Position numbers and translations under genes: made by a program | Source of the DNA: Pogonophryne albipinna | Lineage: Eukaryota; Chordata; Actinopteri; Perciformes; Artedidraconidae | DNA length: 64,000 bases | Assembly: GCA_028583405.1 (NCBI GenBank) | Contig: CM053258.1 | Coordinates: 314,699 to 378,698, forward strand | Direction of reading: 5' to 3' | The notes under the pieces: model-generated | The model's input: the letters and a program-made list of their open reading frames with translations, nothing else | What the model was told of the DNA's origin: nothing | Databases searched by the model: none | Part shown: positions 51,801 to 62,097 of the stretch, one piece after another | Numbering within the stretch: the first letter of the stretch is position 1 | How the letters are laid out: the number at the start of each line of letters is the position of its first letter

Positions 51801-53368
51801 CCTGTGGGTGGAGGTGTAACAGCAGATCTGGTGTAGCAGCATTATGGCCTGTGGGTGGAGGTGTAACAGCAGATATGGTGTAGCAGCCTTATGGCCTGTG
51901 GGTGGAGGTGTAACAGCAGATCTGGTGTGTAGCAGCCTTATGGCCTGTGGGTGGAGGTGTAACAGCAGCTCAGGTGTAGCAGCCTTATGGCCTGTGGGTG
52001 GAGGTGTAACAGCAGATCTGGTGTAGCAGCATTATGGCCTGTGGGTGGAGGTGTAACAGCAGATATGGTGTAGCAGCCTTATGGCCTGTGGGTGGAGGTG
52101 TAACAGCAGCTCTGGTGTGTAGCAGTCTTATGGCCTGTGGGTGGAGGTGTAACAGCAGATCTGGTGTAGCAGCCTTATGGCCTGTGGGTGGAGGTGTAAC
52201 AGCAGCTCTGGTGTGTAGCAGCCTTATGGCCTGTGGGTGGAGGTGTAACAGCAGATCTGGTGTAGCAGCCTTATGGCCTGTGGCAGAGTCCTGCATCGGG
52301 TCGGGTACCCGACGGGTGACCCGCAAAAAAGGTGATTCGCGGGTGGTATTTTTTCAAACGCTTTTTTCCGGGTTCGGGTCTGGGTAAAACAAAGAAGATG
52401 CGGGTCGGGTCGCGGGTGTTGCATAATATCTATATTAAAATAATAATAATTTAATGTTTAAATCCTCAGACCTCTCCCCCGCGGGACCGCGCATAATCAT
52501 AACCTCTGCAGCACATCAGTCTGCTGCTGCATTGGAAATGGCTGAGCTGAAGCTCTCAGCGGAGAATACAGCATTTTCAATAACACTTCCTCAAGAGCGA
52601 AACCCAACGTCTGGAGGCTTTTGGTTCCTAGATGAGAAAATAACCAACATACCACGCTTTGAGACAAATATGCACCTGCGTGTGTTAACAATTGCACGTT
52701 TTCACTGCTCATATATAGGCGGGTTCGGGTCGGGTTGCGGATCTAATTGGCAATATGTGCGGGTAGCGGGGCGGGTTCGGTATTGCACGTCGCGGGTGCG
52801 GGGCGGGAGCGGGTCTTGAAAATCAGACCCGTGCAGGACTCTGGCCTGTGGGTGGAGGTGTAACAGCAGATCTGGTTTGTAGCAGTCTTATGGCCTGTGG
52901 GTGGAGGTGTAACAGCAGATCTGGTGTGTAGCAGCCTTATGGCCTGTGGGTGGAGGTGTAACAGCAGCTCTGGTGTAGCAGTCTTATGGCCTGTGGGTGG
53001 AGGTGTAACAGCAGATCTGGTGTAGCAGCCTTATGGCCTGTGGGTGGAGGTGTAACAGCAGATCTGGTTTGTAGCAGTCTTATGGCCTGTGGGTGGAGGT
53101 GTAACAGCAGCTCTGGTGTAGCAGCCTTATGGCCTGTGGGTGGAGGTGTAACAGCAGCTCTGGTGTAGCAGCATTATGGCCTGTGGGTGGAGGTGTAACA
53201 GCAGATCTGGTTTGTAGCAGTCTTATGGCCTGTGGGTGGAGGTGTAACAGCAGCTCTGGTGTAGCAGCCTTATGGCCTGTGGGTGGAGGTGTAACAGCAG
53301 CTCTGGTGTAGCAGTCTTATGGCCTGTGGGTGGAGGTGTAACAGCAGATCTGGTGTGTAGCAGTCTTA
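48899..53368. repeat. 47/49-bp VNTR, right arm and beyond
   Basis: Reverse complement of the array at 1-2046 (GTGGAGGTGTAACAGCAGAT, then CTGGTGTAGCAGCCTTATGG), about 80 copies, interrupted by a hAT element at 52284-52843. Variants include CTCAGG/CTCTGG for ATCTGG, GCATTATGG for GCCTTATGG, and TTTGTAGCAG after the insertion. Because the left arm is cut by the window start, the two array lengths cannot be compared. Confidence 0.97.
52276..52851. mobile_element. Non-autonomous hAT element with its 8-bp target duplication
   Basis: The element spans 52284-52843 (560 bp). Its ends are inverted repeats: CAGAGTCCTGCATCGGGTC at the left, and at the right the reverse complement reads CAGAGTCCTGCACGGGTC. 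It is flanked by a perfect 8-bp duplication GCCTGTGG (52276-52283 and 52844-52851) of the host VNTR unit, as hAT transposases make. GGGTCGGGT/GCGGGT motifs crowd both ends, like hAT subterminal repeats. No transposase domain is recognisable inside, so it would depend on an enzyme supplied elsewhere. Confidence 0.88.
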
Positions 53369-53540
53369 GCTGTGAGTTAGCATACCCTTTTCCATTATTT
53401 TGCAACACTGGTAAAGTGGTGTCATTCCCACAACATAGTCCATTCACTTCCACGTTAACTTCCAACCGTTGCATTTTCATTTCCAACACATCGATCTTCT
53501 GTATAAGTTTGTGGAAGTCATCTGTAGAGAACGGAGGCAT
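53369..53540 (-). CDS. Possible N-terminal coding fragment, unrecognised
   Basis: Minus-strand open frame from ATG at 53540: MPPFSTDDFHKLIQKIDVLE and on through MKMQRLEVNVEV, which looks like a short amphipathic coiled coil. It runs left into the VNTR. A donor-like GTATGC lies near 53388. It is divergent from the transposase remnant to its right. It may be transposon-derived; no family recognised. Confidence 0.25.
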
Positions 53541-53915
53541 TTTGCTACCAACTAGCTTAAGCTAAATAGCATGCAGTAGCCTACCAGGTTTTAACTGTTG
53601 CTAGGCCACGCTACTGTAAGACTGAGGTCGTCGTAAAAATGTTGAATATGGCTGAAACCCTCCGTCTATTTACGAAGATGAACTGACCCAGTGATAAGTT
53701 AATGTCCAGGAGCCGCTGCTCGAAGTTTTCAGAGAATAAGAATAGGAAAATCAGCATAAGAAGTAAGCAGAGGAAGGAGCAAGCAGAAAAGCGTCTGCAC
53801 TGTAAGAAAGCACACACTAAATGCTGGGTGTTTTGAGGACAATGGATCAAATCTCTACAAAGAAAACACCAAAAATGTTTGTGCTTCAATTGTTGCTCAA
53901 CTCCAAGGAAGTACT
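53541..53915. other. Leader region of the transposase remnant
   Basis: No domain recognised. A basic 44-codon plus-strand frame starting at 53702 (MSRSRCSKFSENKNRKISIR...) could be part of the transposon gene's N-terminus, but nothing confirms it. Confidence 0.3.
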
Positions 53916-55100
53916 TTGGCAAGTAGTTTTGTTTCAACAATTGTTAGTGATTTGGAAGAACTTGCCACTGGACTGCACTCCCAAGTTAAGCAAGACATAC
54001 TGTCTGCGGTGCCGACAGATGATCCTGTTAGATCCAGATTAGAAGAAGGTCTTGAGAATTTTGAAAACCCATTTGAAAGCTTCAATACTGAAACTAAAAG
54101 AACAACATATTTGAACCAGAAATGGGGGGTTGTTGAGCCAGTAGAAATAATGTTAGGACGTCGATTTGATACAAGACTAAATAAACAAACTGGTACATAT
54201 GATCAAGTTCCAGTGAAAGACACTTTCGTTTACATTCCAGTTTGAGACAATCCAATTGATGTGCCGGAATTCGGACATTTGCAAATCGCTTGGGGAAACT
54301 TCTAGATCAAAAACCGACAGATATGAAGACTTTTGTGACGGAAGTTATTTTAAGACACATCCATTGTTCTCTAAACAACAGCTTGCTTTACAAATTCAGA
54401 TTTACTATGATGACTTTGAAACTGCTAACCCACTGGGTTCAAAACGGGGTGTTCACAAAATGGGAGCTCTCTATTTTGTCCTCAGAAATCTGCCACCAAT
54501 GTTTAACTCTGTTTTGATGAACATCCATTTGGTTTCATCGTGAAGATGTGAACAAATATGGCTTTGATCCTATTCTGCAGCCTCTGATGAAAGACATCAA
54601 ACAACTCGAAAGTCATGGCCGTGCCTTGCCATTCTCTGCTGAGAAAGTCCATGGCACTGTATGTCAGATAACTGGGGACAACTTGGGGATGCATGGAATT
54701 CTTGGGTTTACAGAATCGTTTAATGCACGTCATTAGTCGCCTGTGTTTGGTCAAAACGTTGATGCCCAGACTTTGAACAATGAGGACGACCACAAGATAA
54801 GAGCTTTTTGAAATGCACTGCAATGAGTTGCAATCAGATCCACAGACCTTATCAGTATTTGGTTTCAAAAAGAATTCAACTCTCAACAACCTACAGTTCT
54901 TTCATGTTAGTCACAATTATTCATTGGACATAATGCATGACATTCTCGAAGGGGTTGCTCCGTTCGAGATGAAGTTACTTTTCGAGTTTCTGTCAGAAAA
55001 TCTCTTGTCAAAATCTGATCTGCTCTCTAGAATTTATGCTTTTGACTCTGGGTACTTGGAGCGCGAAAACCGTCCTACAAGGATTCACTTGGACAGCATT
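53916..55100 (+). pseudogene. Degenerate DNA-transposon protein, cut by the gap
   Basis: Consecutive plus-strand pieces read like one large transposase-type protein known as an uncharacterised family in fish genomes: VEPVEIMLGRRFDTRLNKQT (about 54138), YFKTHPLFSKQQLALQIQIY then YDDFETANPLGSKRG (54340-54450), ITGDNLGMHGILGFTESFNA (54665-54725), and YSLDIMHDILEGVAPFEMK (54925-54975). The conserved acidic positions resemble Tnp2/CACTA-type transposases, but I do not assign a superfamily. Stops at 54243-54245, near 54541 and at 54734-54736 (TAG where a cysteine-rich CRLC region would follow), plus frame changes, break it. The remainder is lost in the N run from 55101. Confidence 0.65.
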
Positions 55101-56100
55101 NNNNNNNNNNNNNNNNNNNNNNNNNNNNNNNNNNNNNNNNNNNNNNNNNNNNNNNNNNNNNNNNNNNNNNNNNNNNNNNNNNNNNNNNNNNNNNNNNNNN
55201 NNNNNNNNNNNNNNNNNNNNNNNNNNNNNNNNNNNNNNNNNNNNNNNNNNNNNNNNNNNNNNNNNNNNNNNNNNNNNNNNNNNNNNNNNNNNNNNNNNNN
55301 NNNNNNNNNNNNNNNNNNNNNNNNNNNNNNNNNNNNNNNNNNNNNNNNNNNNNNNNNNNNNNNNNNNNNNNNNNNNNNNNNNNNNNNNNNNNNNNNNNNN
55401 NNNNNNNNNNNNNNNNNNNNNNNNNNNNNNNNNNNNNNNNNNNNNNNNNNNNNNNNNNNNNNNNNNNNNNNNNNNNNNNNNNNNNNNNNNNNNNNNNNNN
55501 NNNNNNNNNNNNNNNNNNNNNNNNNNNNNNNNNNNNNNNNNNNNNNNNNNNNNNNNNNNNNNNNNNNNNNNNNNNNNNNNNNNNNNNNNNNNNNNNNNNN
55601 NNNNNNNNNNNNNNNNNNNNNNNNNNNNNNNNNNNNNNNNNNNNNNNNNNNNNNNNNNNNNNNNNNNNNNNNNNNNNNNNNNNNNNNNNNNNNNNNNNNN
55701 NNNNNNNNNNNNNNNNNNNNNNNNNNNNNNNNNNNNNNNNNNNNNNNNNNNNNNNNNNNNNNNNNNNNNNNNNNNNNNNNNNNNNNNNNNNNNNNNNNNN
55801 NNNNNNNNNNNNNNNNNNNNNNNNNNNNNNNNNNNNNNNNNNNNNNNNNNNNNNNNNNNNNNNNNNNNNNNNNNNNNNNNNNNNNNNNNNNNNNNNNNNN
55901 NNNNNNNNNNNNNNNNNNNNNNNNNNNNNNNNNNNNNNNNNNNNNNNNNNNNNNNNNNNNNNNNNNNNNNNNNNNNNNNNNNNNNNNNNNNNNNNNNNNN
56001 NNNNNNNNNNNNNNNNNNNNNNNNNNNNNNNNNNNNNNNNNNNNNNNNNNNNNNNNNNNNNNNNNNNNNNNNNNNNNNNNNNNNNNNNNNNNNNNNNNNN
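55101..56100. other. Assembly gap (1,000 N)
   Basis: Exactly 1,000 N between the transposase remnant and the 18-bp array; true size unknown. It could hide the rest of the transposon or host exons. Confidence 0.99.
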
Positions 56101-56435
56101 ACAGGTAGAGACACATCACAGGTAGAGACGCATCACAGGTAGAGACACATCACAGGTAGAGACGCATCACAGGTAGAGACGCATCACAGGTAGAGACACA
56201 GGTAGAGACGCATCACAGGTAGAGACGCATCACAGGTAGAGACGCATCACAGGTAGAGACACAGGTAGAGACGCATCACAGGTAGAGACGCATCACAGGT
56301 AGAGACGCATCACAGGTAGAGACACAGGTAGAGACGCTTCACAGGTAGAGACATCACAGGTAGAGACGCATCACAGGTAGAGACGCATCACAGGTAGAGA
56401 CGCATCACAGGTAGAGACGCAGCACAGGTAGAGAC
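56101..56435. repeat. 18-bp minisatellite, first part
   Basis: CATCACAGGTAGAGACG units of about 18 bp, with some shorter units lacking GCATC. Continues after the hAT insertion at 57648. Confidence 0.93.
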
Positions 56436-56887
56436 TAGGGGTGTAACGGTTCACAAACATTTCGGTTCGGTACGTACCTCGGTTTTTAGGTCACGGTTCG
56501 GTTCGGTACGTTTTCGGTACAGCAGAAAAAATTATCACAAAACATAACATATATTATTTTTAATTAAACTGTGAATAATGTATTCACTCAAATAAATACA
56601 AAATATAATAAAATAAACATTAAGGTGCAGCATTTCGATGAACTGAAATAATCTGTATTTGAACTTTACTGTACTAGTACTCACAAAACATAAACTATTA
56701 GTTTTGGGGTTTTAATTATTATTAAACTGTGAATATTCACTCAAATAAATATAAAATATAATAAAATAAACATTAAGGTGCAGCTTTTCGATTAACTGAA
56801 ATAATCTGTATTTGAACTGTACTGCACTAGTACCTAAGCAGACAGTTTGACATTAGGACTTGCTTGTCATTGTATTTTCATGTTGTT

Positions 56888-57118
56888 CTAAAGAAAGATG
56901 AACTTGTCCACATTGCTTGCTGAAAGGGCAGATCTGCTGGCACTAACAATGTCTCCTGCTGTGGAGAACACCCTCTCTAGGGACAGAGGTAGCACAGCCA
57001 GGTAGCGCTTTGCTAACATGGCAACATAAGGATATTTGGCGTTTGTAATAGCTTTGGCTTGGTCTGAACTTTTTGCGAGTGGTGGAGGCTTACATGCTAG
57101 CGGGAGTTGGGTTTGCAC
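56888..57118 (-). pseudogene. hAT C-terminal dimerisation region, fused after a deletion
   Basis: The frame reads from the post-finger linker (SSDQAKAITNA) straight into YPYVAMLAKRYLAVLPLSLE, then RVFSTAGDIVSASRSALS and NVDKFIFL. The latter is the hAT family C-terminal dimerisation motif (ER-x-FS-x-AG). The whole catalytic core with its acidic triad is absent between AITNA and KYPY, marking an internal deletion of probably well over 1 kb relative to a complete transposase. Confidence 0.85.
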
Positions 57119-57363
57119 TTCAGTCTTTTGGTACCGGTGATATTCACGTTCGGGTGATGCCTTTTCAAATGAGTGTGCAAGTTTGATGTATTGCCAGCCG
57201 CGTAACCAATGTTAGTTGAACAATGCCGACAAACAGCTTTGGTTCGGTCCACCTGTCTTTGTCCGTCATCCTTGTTCGTAACTGCGAAACCAAAATGTTC
57301 CCAAACCGGAGACTTCAATGATGCTGGAGGATTTTCGAGCTCAACTTTATCTGCGTTCGCCAT
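57097..57363 (-). pseudogene. BED zinc-finger N-terminus of a hAT transposase
   Basis: ATG-initiated frame of 88 codons beginning MANADKVELENPPASLKSPV. It contains VWEHFGF, then AVCRHC and HLKRHH, giving the C-x2-C...H-x3-4-H pattern of a BED finger, the DNA-binding domain of hAT (ZBED-like) transposases. The frame ends at a TAG around 57097 and is followed in another frame by QTQLPLACKPPP, the linker usually found after the finger, so a frameshift separates them. Confidence 0.85.
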
Positions 57364-57655
57364 TTCGACAGTTCCTCAAATTACTGACTACATTTGAACG
57401 CATCCCTCTGACCAGCTCGTCCAATGAAATGACTTGCTCGCTCTATGACGCGTTGAACACAATGGGAGCAAATTACTCTGAATGCTGCGACGCAGCACCT
57501 GAGATTACTTCCAAGAAGTTGTTCACATTCTCAATTTTTTACGTTTAACGTTATATTCGTTCGGTACACTTCTGTACACACGTGTACCGAACCGAAGGGC
57601 CCGTACCGAATAATTTCGGTACGGGTACGTGTACCGTTACACCCCTAGTAGAGAC

Positions 57656-57860
57656 ACATCACAGGTAGAGACATATCACAGGTAGAGACACAGCACAGGA
57701 AGAGACACAGGTAGAGACGCATCACAGGTAGAGACATATCACAGGTAGAGACGCATCACAGGTAGAGACACATCACAGGAAGAGACACAGGTAGAGACGC
57801 ATCACAGGTAGAGACATATCACAGGTAGAGACGCATCACAGGTAGAGACACATCACAGGT
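57656..57860. repeat. 18-bp minisatellite, second part
   Basis: Continuation of the array at 56101-56435 after the hAT insertion, with ATATCACAGG and CACAGGAAGAGAC variants not seen in the first part. Confidence 0.92.
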
Positions 57861-59110
57861 AGATGGAGGTGGGAGAGACAAAGATGAGTGTTTATGTTGA
57901 ATAGGAACTACAGGTAGACATTTCTATTTTCAGAAATGTGGGATCTGTAGTTCTTTAAACCCTAACAAAGGCTCCATGAGAGGTGACCTGTGGGATCTGT
58001 AGTTCTTTAAACCCTAACAAAGGCTCCATGAGAGGTGACCTGTGGGATCTGTTGTTCTTTAAACCCTAACAAAGGCTCCATGAGAGGTGACCTGTGGGAT
58101 CTGTAGTTCTTTAAACCCTAACAAAGGCTCCATGAGAGGTGACATGTGGGATCTGTTGTTCTTTAAACCCTAACAAAGGCTCCATGAGAGGTGACCTGTG
58201 GGATCTGTAGTTCTTTAAACCCTAACAAAGGCTCCATGAGAGGTGACCTGTGGGATCTGTTGTTCTTTAAACCCTAACAAAGGCTCCATGAGAGGTGACC
58301 TGTGGGATCTGTAGTTCTTTAAACCCTAACAAAGGCTCCATGAGAGGTGACATGTGGGATCTGTAGTTCTTTAAACCCTAACAAAGGCTCCATGAGAGGT
58401 GACATGTGGGATCTGTAGTTCTTTAAACCCTAACAAAGGCTCCATGAGAGGTGACCTGTGGGATCTGTAGTTCTTTAAACCCTAACAAAGGCTCCATGAG
58501 AGGTGACCTGTGGGATCTGTTGTTCTTTAAACCCTAACAAAGGCTCCATGAGAGGTGACATGTGGGATCTGTAGTTCTTTAAACCCTAACAAAGGCTCCA
58601 TGAGAGGTGACCTGTGGGATCTGTAGTTCTTTAAACCCTAACAAAGGCTCCATGAGAGGTGACATGTGGGATCTGTAGTTCTTTAAACCCTAACAAAGGC
58701 TCCATGAGAGGTGACATGTGGGATCTGTAGTTCTTTAAACCCTAACAAAGGCTCCATGAGAGGTGACATGTGGGATCTGTAGTTCTTTAAACCCTAACAA
58801 AGGCTCCATGAGAGGTGACCTGTGGGATCTGTTGTTCTTTAAACCCTAACAAAGGCTCCATGAGAGGTGACCTGTGGGATCTGTAGTTCTTTAAACCCTA
58901 ACAAAGGCTCCATGAGAGGTGACCTGTGGGATCTGTTGTTCTTTAAACCCTAACAAAGGCTCCATGAGAGGTGACATGTGGGATCTGTAGTTCTTTAAAC
59001 CCTAACAAAGGCTCCATGAGAGGTGACCTGTGGGATCTGTAGTTCTTTAAACCCTAACAAAGGCTCCATGAGAGGTGACCTGTGGGATCTGTAGTTCTTT
59101 AAACCCTAAC

Positions 59111-59495
59111 TTTTAAACGTTCTGCCTTGGCTCCAAAAACCATTACCTCAGTTTTATCTTTGTTTAATTGGAGAAAGTTCTGACACATCCAGTCATTGAT
59201 TTGTTCAATGCACTTACTCAGTGTTTGAATTGGAGCATAGTCTCCTAGTGAAATTGTTACGTACATTTGTGTGTCATCCGCATAGCTATGGTAACTTATT
59301 TTGTTGTTCTTCATTATCTGAGCCAGTGGTAGCATGTAGACGTTAAAGAGAAGAGGCCCCAAGATGGAGCCTTGAGGAACCCCACATGTCATATTTGTCA
59401 ACTCAGATTTGTATTTACCTATAGAAACAAAGTTGTTTCTGTCCTTTAAGTAGGATTCAAACCAATTTAGAACTGTTTCCGAAAGTCCCACCAAG
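59111..59495 (-). mobile_element. Internal LINE reverse-transcriptase fragment, copy 1
   Basis: Open minus-strand segment of about 128 codons: [49 protein letters not shown] (catalytic motif C), [20 protein letters not shown]. This is the palm region of an L2/Rex1-like enzyme distinct from the LINE in the palindrome arms. It has neither 5' region nor 3' tail. Both junctions carry TTTAAAC/TTAAACCCTAAC microhomology with the 52-bp unit, so it looks like an inserted internal piece, not a normal 5'-truncated insertion. Confidence 0.9.
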
Positions 59496-60079
59496 TTAAA
59501 CCCTAACAAAGGCTCCATGAGAGGTGACCTGTGGGATCTGTAGTTCTTTAAACCCTAACAAAGGCTCCATGAGAGGTGACCTGTGGGATCTGTAGTTCTT
59601 TAAACCCTAACAAAGGCTCCATGAGAGGTGACCTGTGGGATCTGTAGTTCTTTAAACCCTAACAAAGGCTCCATGAGAGGTGACCTGTGGGATCTGTAGT
59701 TCTTTAAACCCTAACAAAGGCTCCATGAGAGGTGACCTGTGGGATCTGTAGTTCTTTAAACCCAAACAAAGGCTCCATGAGAGGTGACATGTGGGATCTG
59801 TAGTTCTTTAAACCCTAACAAAGGCTCCATGAGAGGTGACATGTGGGATCTGTAGTTCTTTAAACCCTAACAAAGGCTCCATGAGAGGTGACCTGTGGGA
59901 TCTGTAGTTCTTTAAACCCTAACAAAGGCTCCATGAGAGGTGACCTGTGGGATCTGTAGTTCTTTAAACCCTAACAAAGGCTCCATGAGAGGTGACATGT
60001 GGGATCTGTAGTTCTTTAAACCCTAACAAAGGCTCCATGAGAGGTGACCTGTGGGATCTGTAGTTCTTTAAACCCTAAC

Positions 60080-60464
60080 TTTTAAACGTTCTGCCTTGGC
60101 TCCAAAAACCATTACCTCAGTTTTATCTTTGTTTAATTGGAGAAAGTTCTGACACATCCAGTCATTGATTTGTTCAATGCACTTACTCAGTGTTTGAATT
60201 GGAGCATAGTCTCCTAGTGAAATTGTTACGTACATTTGTGTGTCATCCGCATAGCTATGGTAACTTACTTTGTTGTTCTTCATTATCTGAGCCAGTGGTA
60301 GCATGTAGACGTTAAAGAGAAGAGGCCCCAAGATGGAGCCTTGAGGAACCCCACATGTCATATTTGTCAACTCAGATTTGTATTTACCTATAGAAACAAA
60401 GTTGTTTCTGTCCTTTAAGTAGGATTCAAACCAATTTAGAACTGTTTCCGAAAGTCCCACCAAG
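60080..60464 (-). mobile_element. Internal LINE reverse-transcriptase fragment, copy 2
   Basis: Copy of 59111-59495 at an offset of exactly 969 bp. In the translated part I see one change, KNNKVS here against KNNKIS (plus-strand CTTACTTT against CTTATTTT). The shared junctions show it was duplicated together with the surrounding minisatellite. Confidence 0.92.
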
Positions 60465-60908
60465 TTAAACCCTAACAAAGGCTCCATGAGAGGTGACCTG
60501 TGGGATCTGTAGTTCTTTAAACCCTAACAAAGGCTCCATGAGAGGTGACCTGTGGGATCTGTAGTTCTTTAAACCCTAACAAAGGCTCCATGAGAGGTGA
60601 CCTGTGGGATCTGTAGTTCTTTAAACCCTAACAAAGGCTCCATGAGAGGTGACCTGTGGGATCTGTAGTTCTTTAAACCCTAACAAAGGCTCCATGAGAG
60701 GTGACCTGTGGGATCTGTAGTTCTTTAAACCCAAACAAAGGCTCCATGAGAGGTGACATGTGGGATCTGTAGTTCTTTAAACCCTAACAAAGGCTCCATG
60801 AGAGGTGACATGTGGGATCTGTAGTTCTTTAAACCCTAACAAAGGCTCCATGAGAGGTGACCTGTGGGATCTGTAGTTCTTTAAACCCTAACAAAGGTGT
60901 TTCCTCAC

Positions 60909-61001
60909 CAGAGCCGGCTTGAGCCGCTCCTCCAGCAGAGAGATGAAGGCCAGGCTGTCCGCGCCCTCTCTGGCAGACAGGTCGTAGTCTGCGTTGAATT
61001 T
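60909..61001 (-). CDS. mtx1: Metaxin 1 exon ([10 protein letters not shown] segment)
   Basis: 93 bp, 31 codons, phase 0 at both ends, between a TTTCAG acceptor (61002-61007) and a GTGAGG donor (60908-60903). It encodes [19 protein letters not shown] then [12 protein letters not shown], which matches the strongly conserved metaxin segment ([11 protein letters not shown]...GAD-LAF...LLEE). Metaxin 1 is an outer mitochondrial membrane protein of GST-like fold that works with metaxin 2 and SAMM50 in inserting beta-barrel proteins. The next exon (HTFW...) is not found to the left for more than 12 kb; the donor is followed within about a dozen bases by the 52-bp minisatellite. Paralogue (1a/1b) not resolved. 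Confidence 0.9.
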
Positions 61002-61556
<555 letters not shown>

Positions 61557-61771
61557 CTGTGACGCAGAAACAACATGTGACCAAACGGTGGCACGACAAC
61601 AACATGTACCACATTATGCACAATCATAATCATTAACACATGTTGTGTTGCAGGGATAGAAAACAGCACTGTGGTTGTGAGGGTGAAGTTAAATGTGTGT
61701 GTGTGTGTATGCGTGTGTGTGTGCATGTGTGTGTGTGTGTGCGTGTGTATGCGTGTGTGTGTGTGTCTCAC
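61557..61771. other. mtx1 intron with (GT)n
   Basis: 215-bp intron; GT/GCGTGTGT repeats at about 61697-61766 lie directly next to the donor of the upstream exon on the gene strand (GTGAGACACACAC). The acceptor side is ordinary sequence. Confidence 0.85.
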
Positions 61772-61841
61772 CACTGGGACTCCTCCAGGGGTTGGAGATC
61801 TTCCGGAGCTTCAGAGGAGCTCCTGCAAACTGAGCGTAGGC
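61772..61841 (-). CDS. mtx1: Metaxin 1 exon (FAGAPLKL segment)
   Basis: 70 bp between a GTCTGCAG acceptor and a GTGAGA donor. It encodes AYAQFAGAPLKLRKISNPW then RSPS plus one base of the next codon, matching the metaxin N-terminal segment (Y-x-x-F-x-GAPLK...NPW-SPSG). Exon lengths 70+80+93 give 81 uninterrupted codons across the three exons, good evidence for a live gene at least here. The initiator exon must lie beyond 61842 on this strand. I did not find its conserved CWSGGWGLPS-type start before 64000. Confidence 0.92.
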
Positions 61842-62097
61842 CTGCAGACACACAGGAGAAAGAAGTCAGAACTCTGAGGTGTTCAGAAAGAGACAAATAT
61901 AAATACATCTGAGATGAAAGTCTGAACTCTGAGAAAGATAAGCCTTTTTAAAGCTGAGTTTAAAGAAGGATGTCCTCCTCAGATATTCACTGTTCATCAC
62001 ACAGTGCTGCGCCGCCCCCTGGTGGTCACATCGAGAGTTACACTGTTAACAACACACTGAGACTCATCTTAAAGGTCCCAGGTCATGCTTCTCTGGT
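61842..62097. other. mtx1 upstream intron, ordinary sequence
   Basis: No exon recognised. It contains CTGCGCCGCCCCCTGGTGGT near 62007, a short GC-rich motif frequent in vertebrate repeats. Confidence 0.6.

Larger units (their letters stand above)
56428..57655 (-). mobile_element. hAT element with an internally deleted transposase gene
   Basis: The element spans 56436-57647 (1,212 bp). Ends are TAGGGGTGTAACGGTTCAC and, at the right, CGTGTACCGTTACACCCCTA, an inverted pair. A perfect 8-bp duplication GTAGAGAC flanks it (56428-56435 and 57648-57655), copied from the 18-bp array. Subterminal CGGTTCGGTACG motifs occur at both ends. On the minus strand the first and last parts of a ZBED-type transposase gene remain, with the catalytic middle missing, so it is a non-autonomous deletion derivative. 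Confidence 0.92.
57937..60896. repeat. 52-bp minisatellite in an mtx1 intron
   Basis: Units of 52 bp: AAAGGCTCCATGAGAGGTGA, C(C/A)TGTGGGATCTGT, (A/T)GTTCTTTAAACCCTAAC. Two LINE fragments (59111-59495 and 60080-60464) interrupt it. The right edge stops about 12 bp from the splice donor of the mtx1 exon at 60909. A CCCAAAC variant at 59761 recurs at 60730, showing a 969-bp duplication that includes a LINE fragment. Confidence 0.96.

Noticed and set aside
52034..52819. 117- and 121-codon plus-strand frames crossing into the 52284 element
   Set aside because: They combine VNTR and hAT subterminal repeat sequence and show no transposase motif.
57318..57548. Plus-strand frame of 76 codons at the right end of the second hAT element
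   Set aside because: It overlaps the BED finger on the opposite strand and the subterminal region; it is a shadow.
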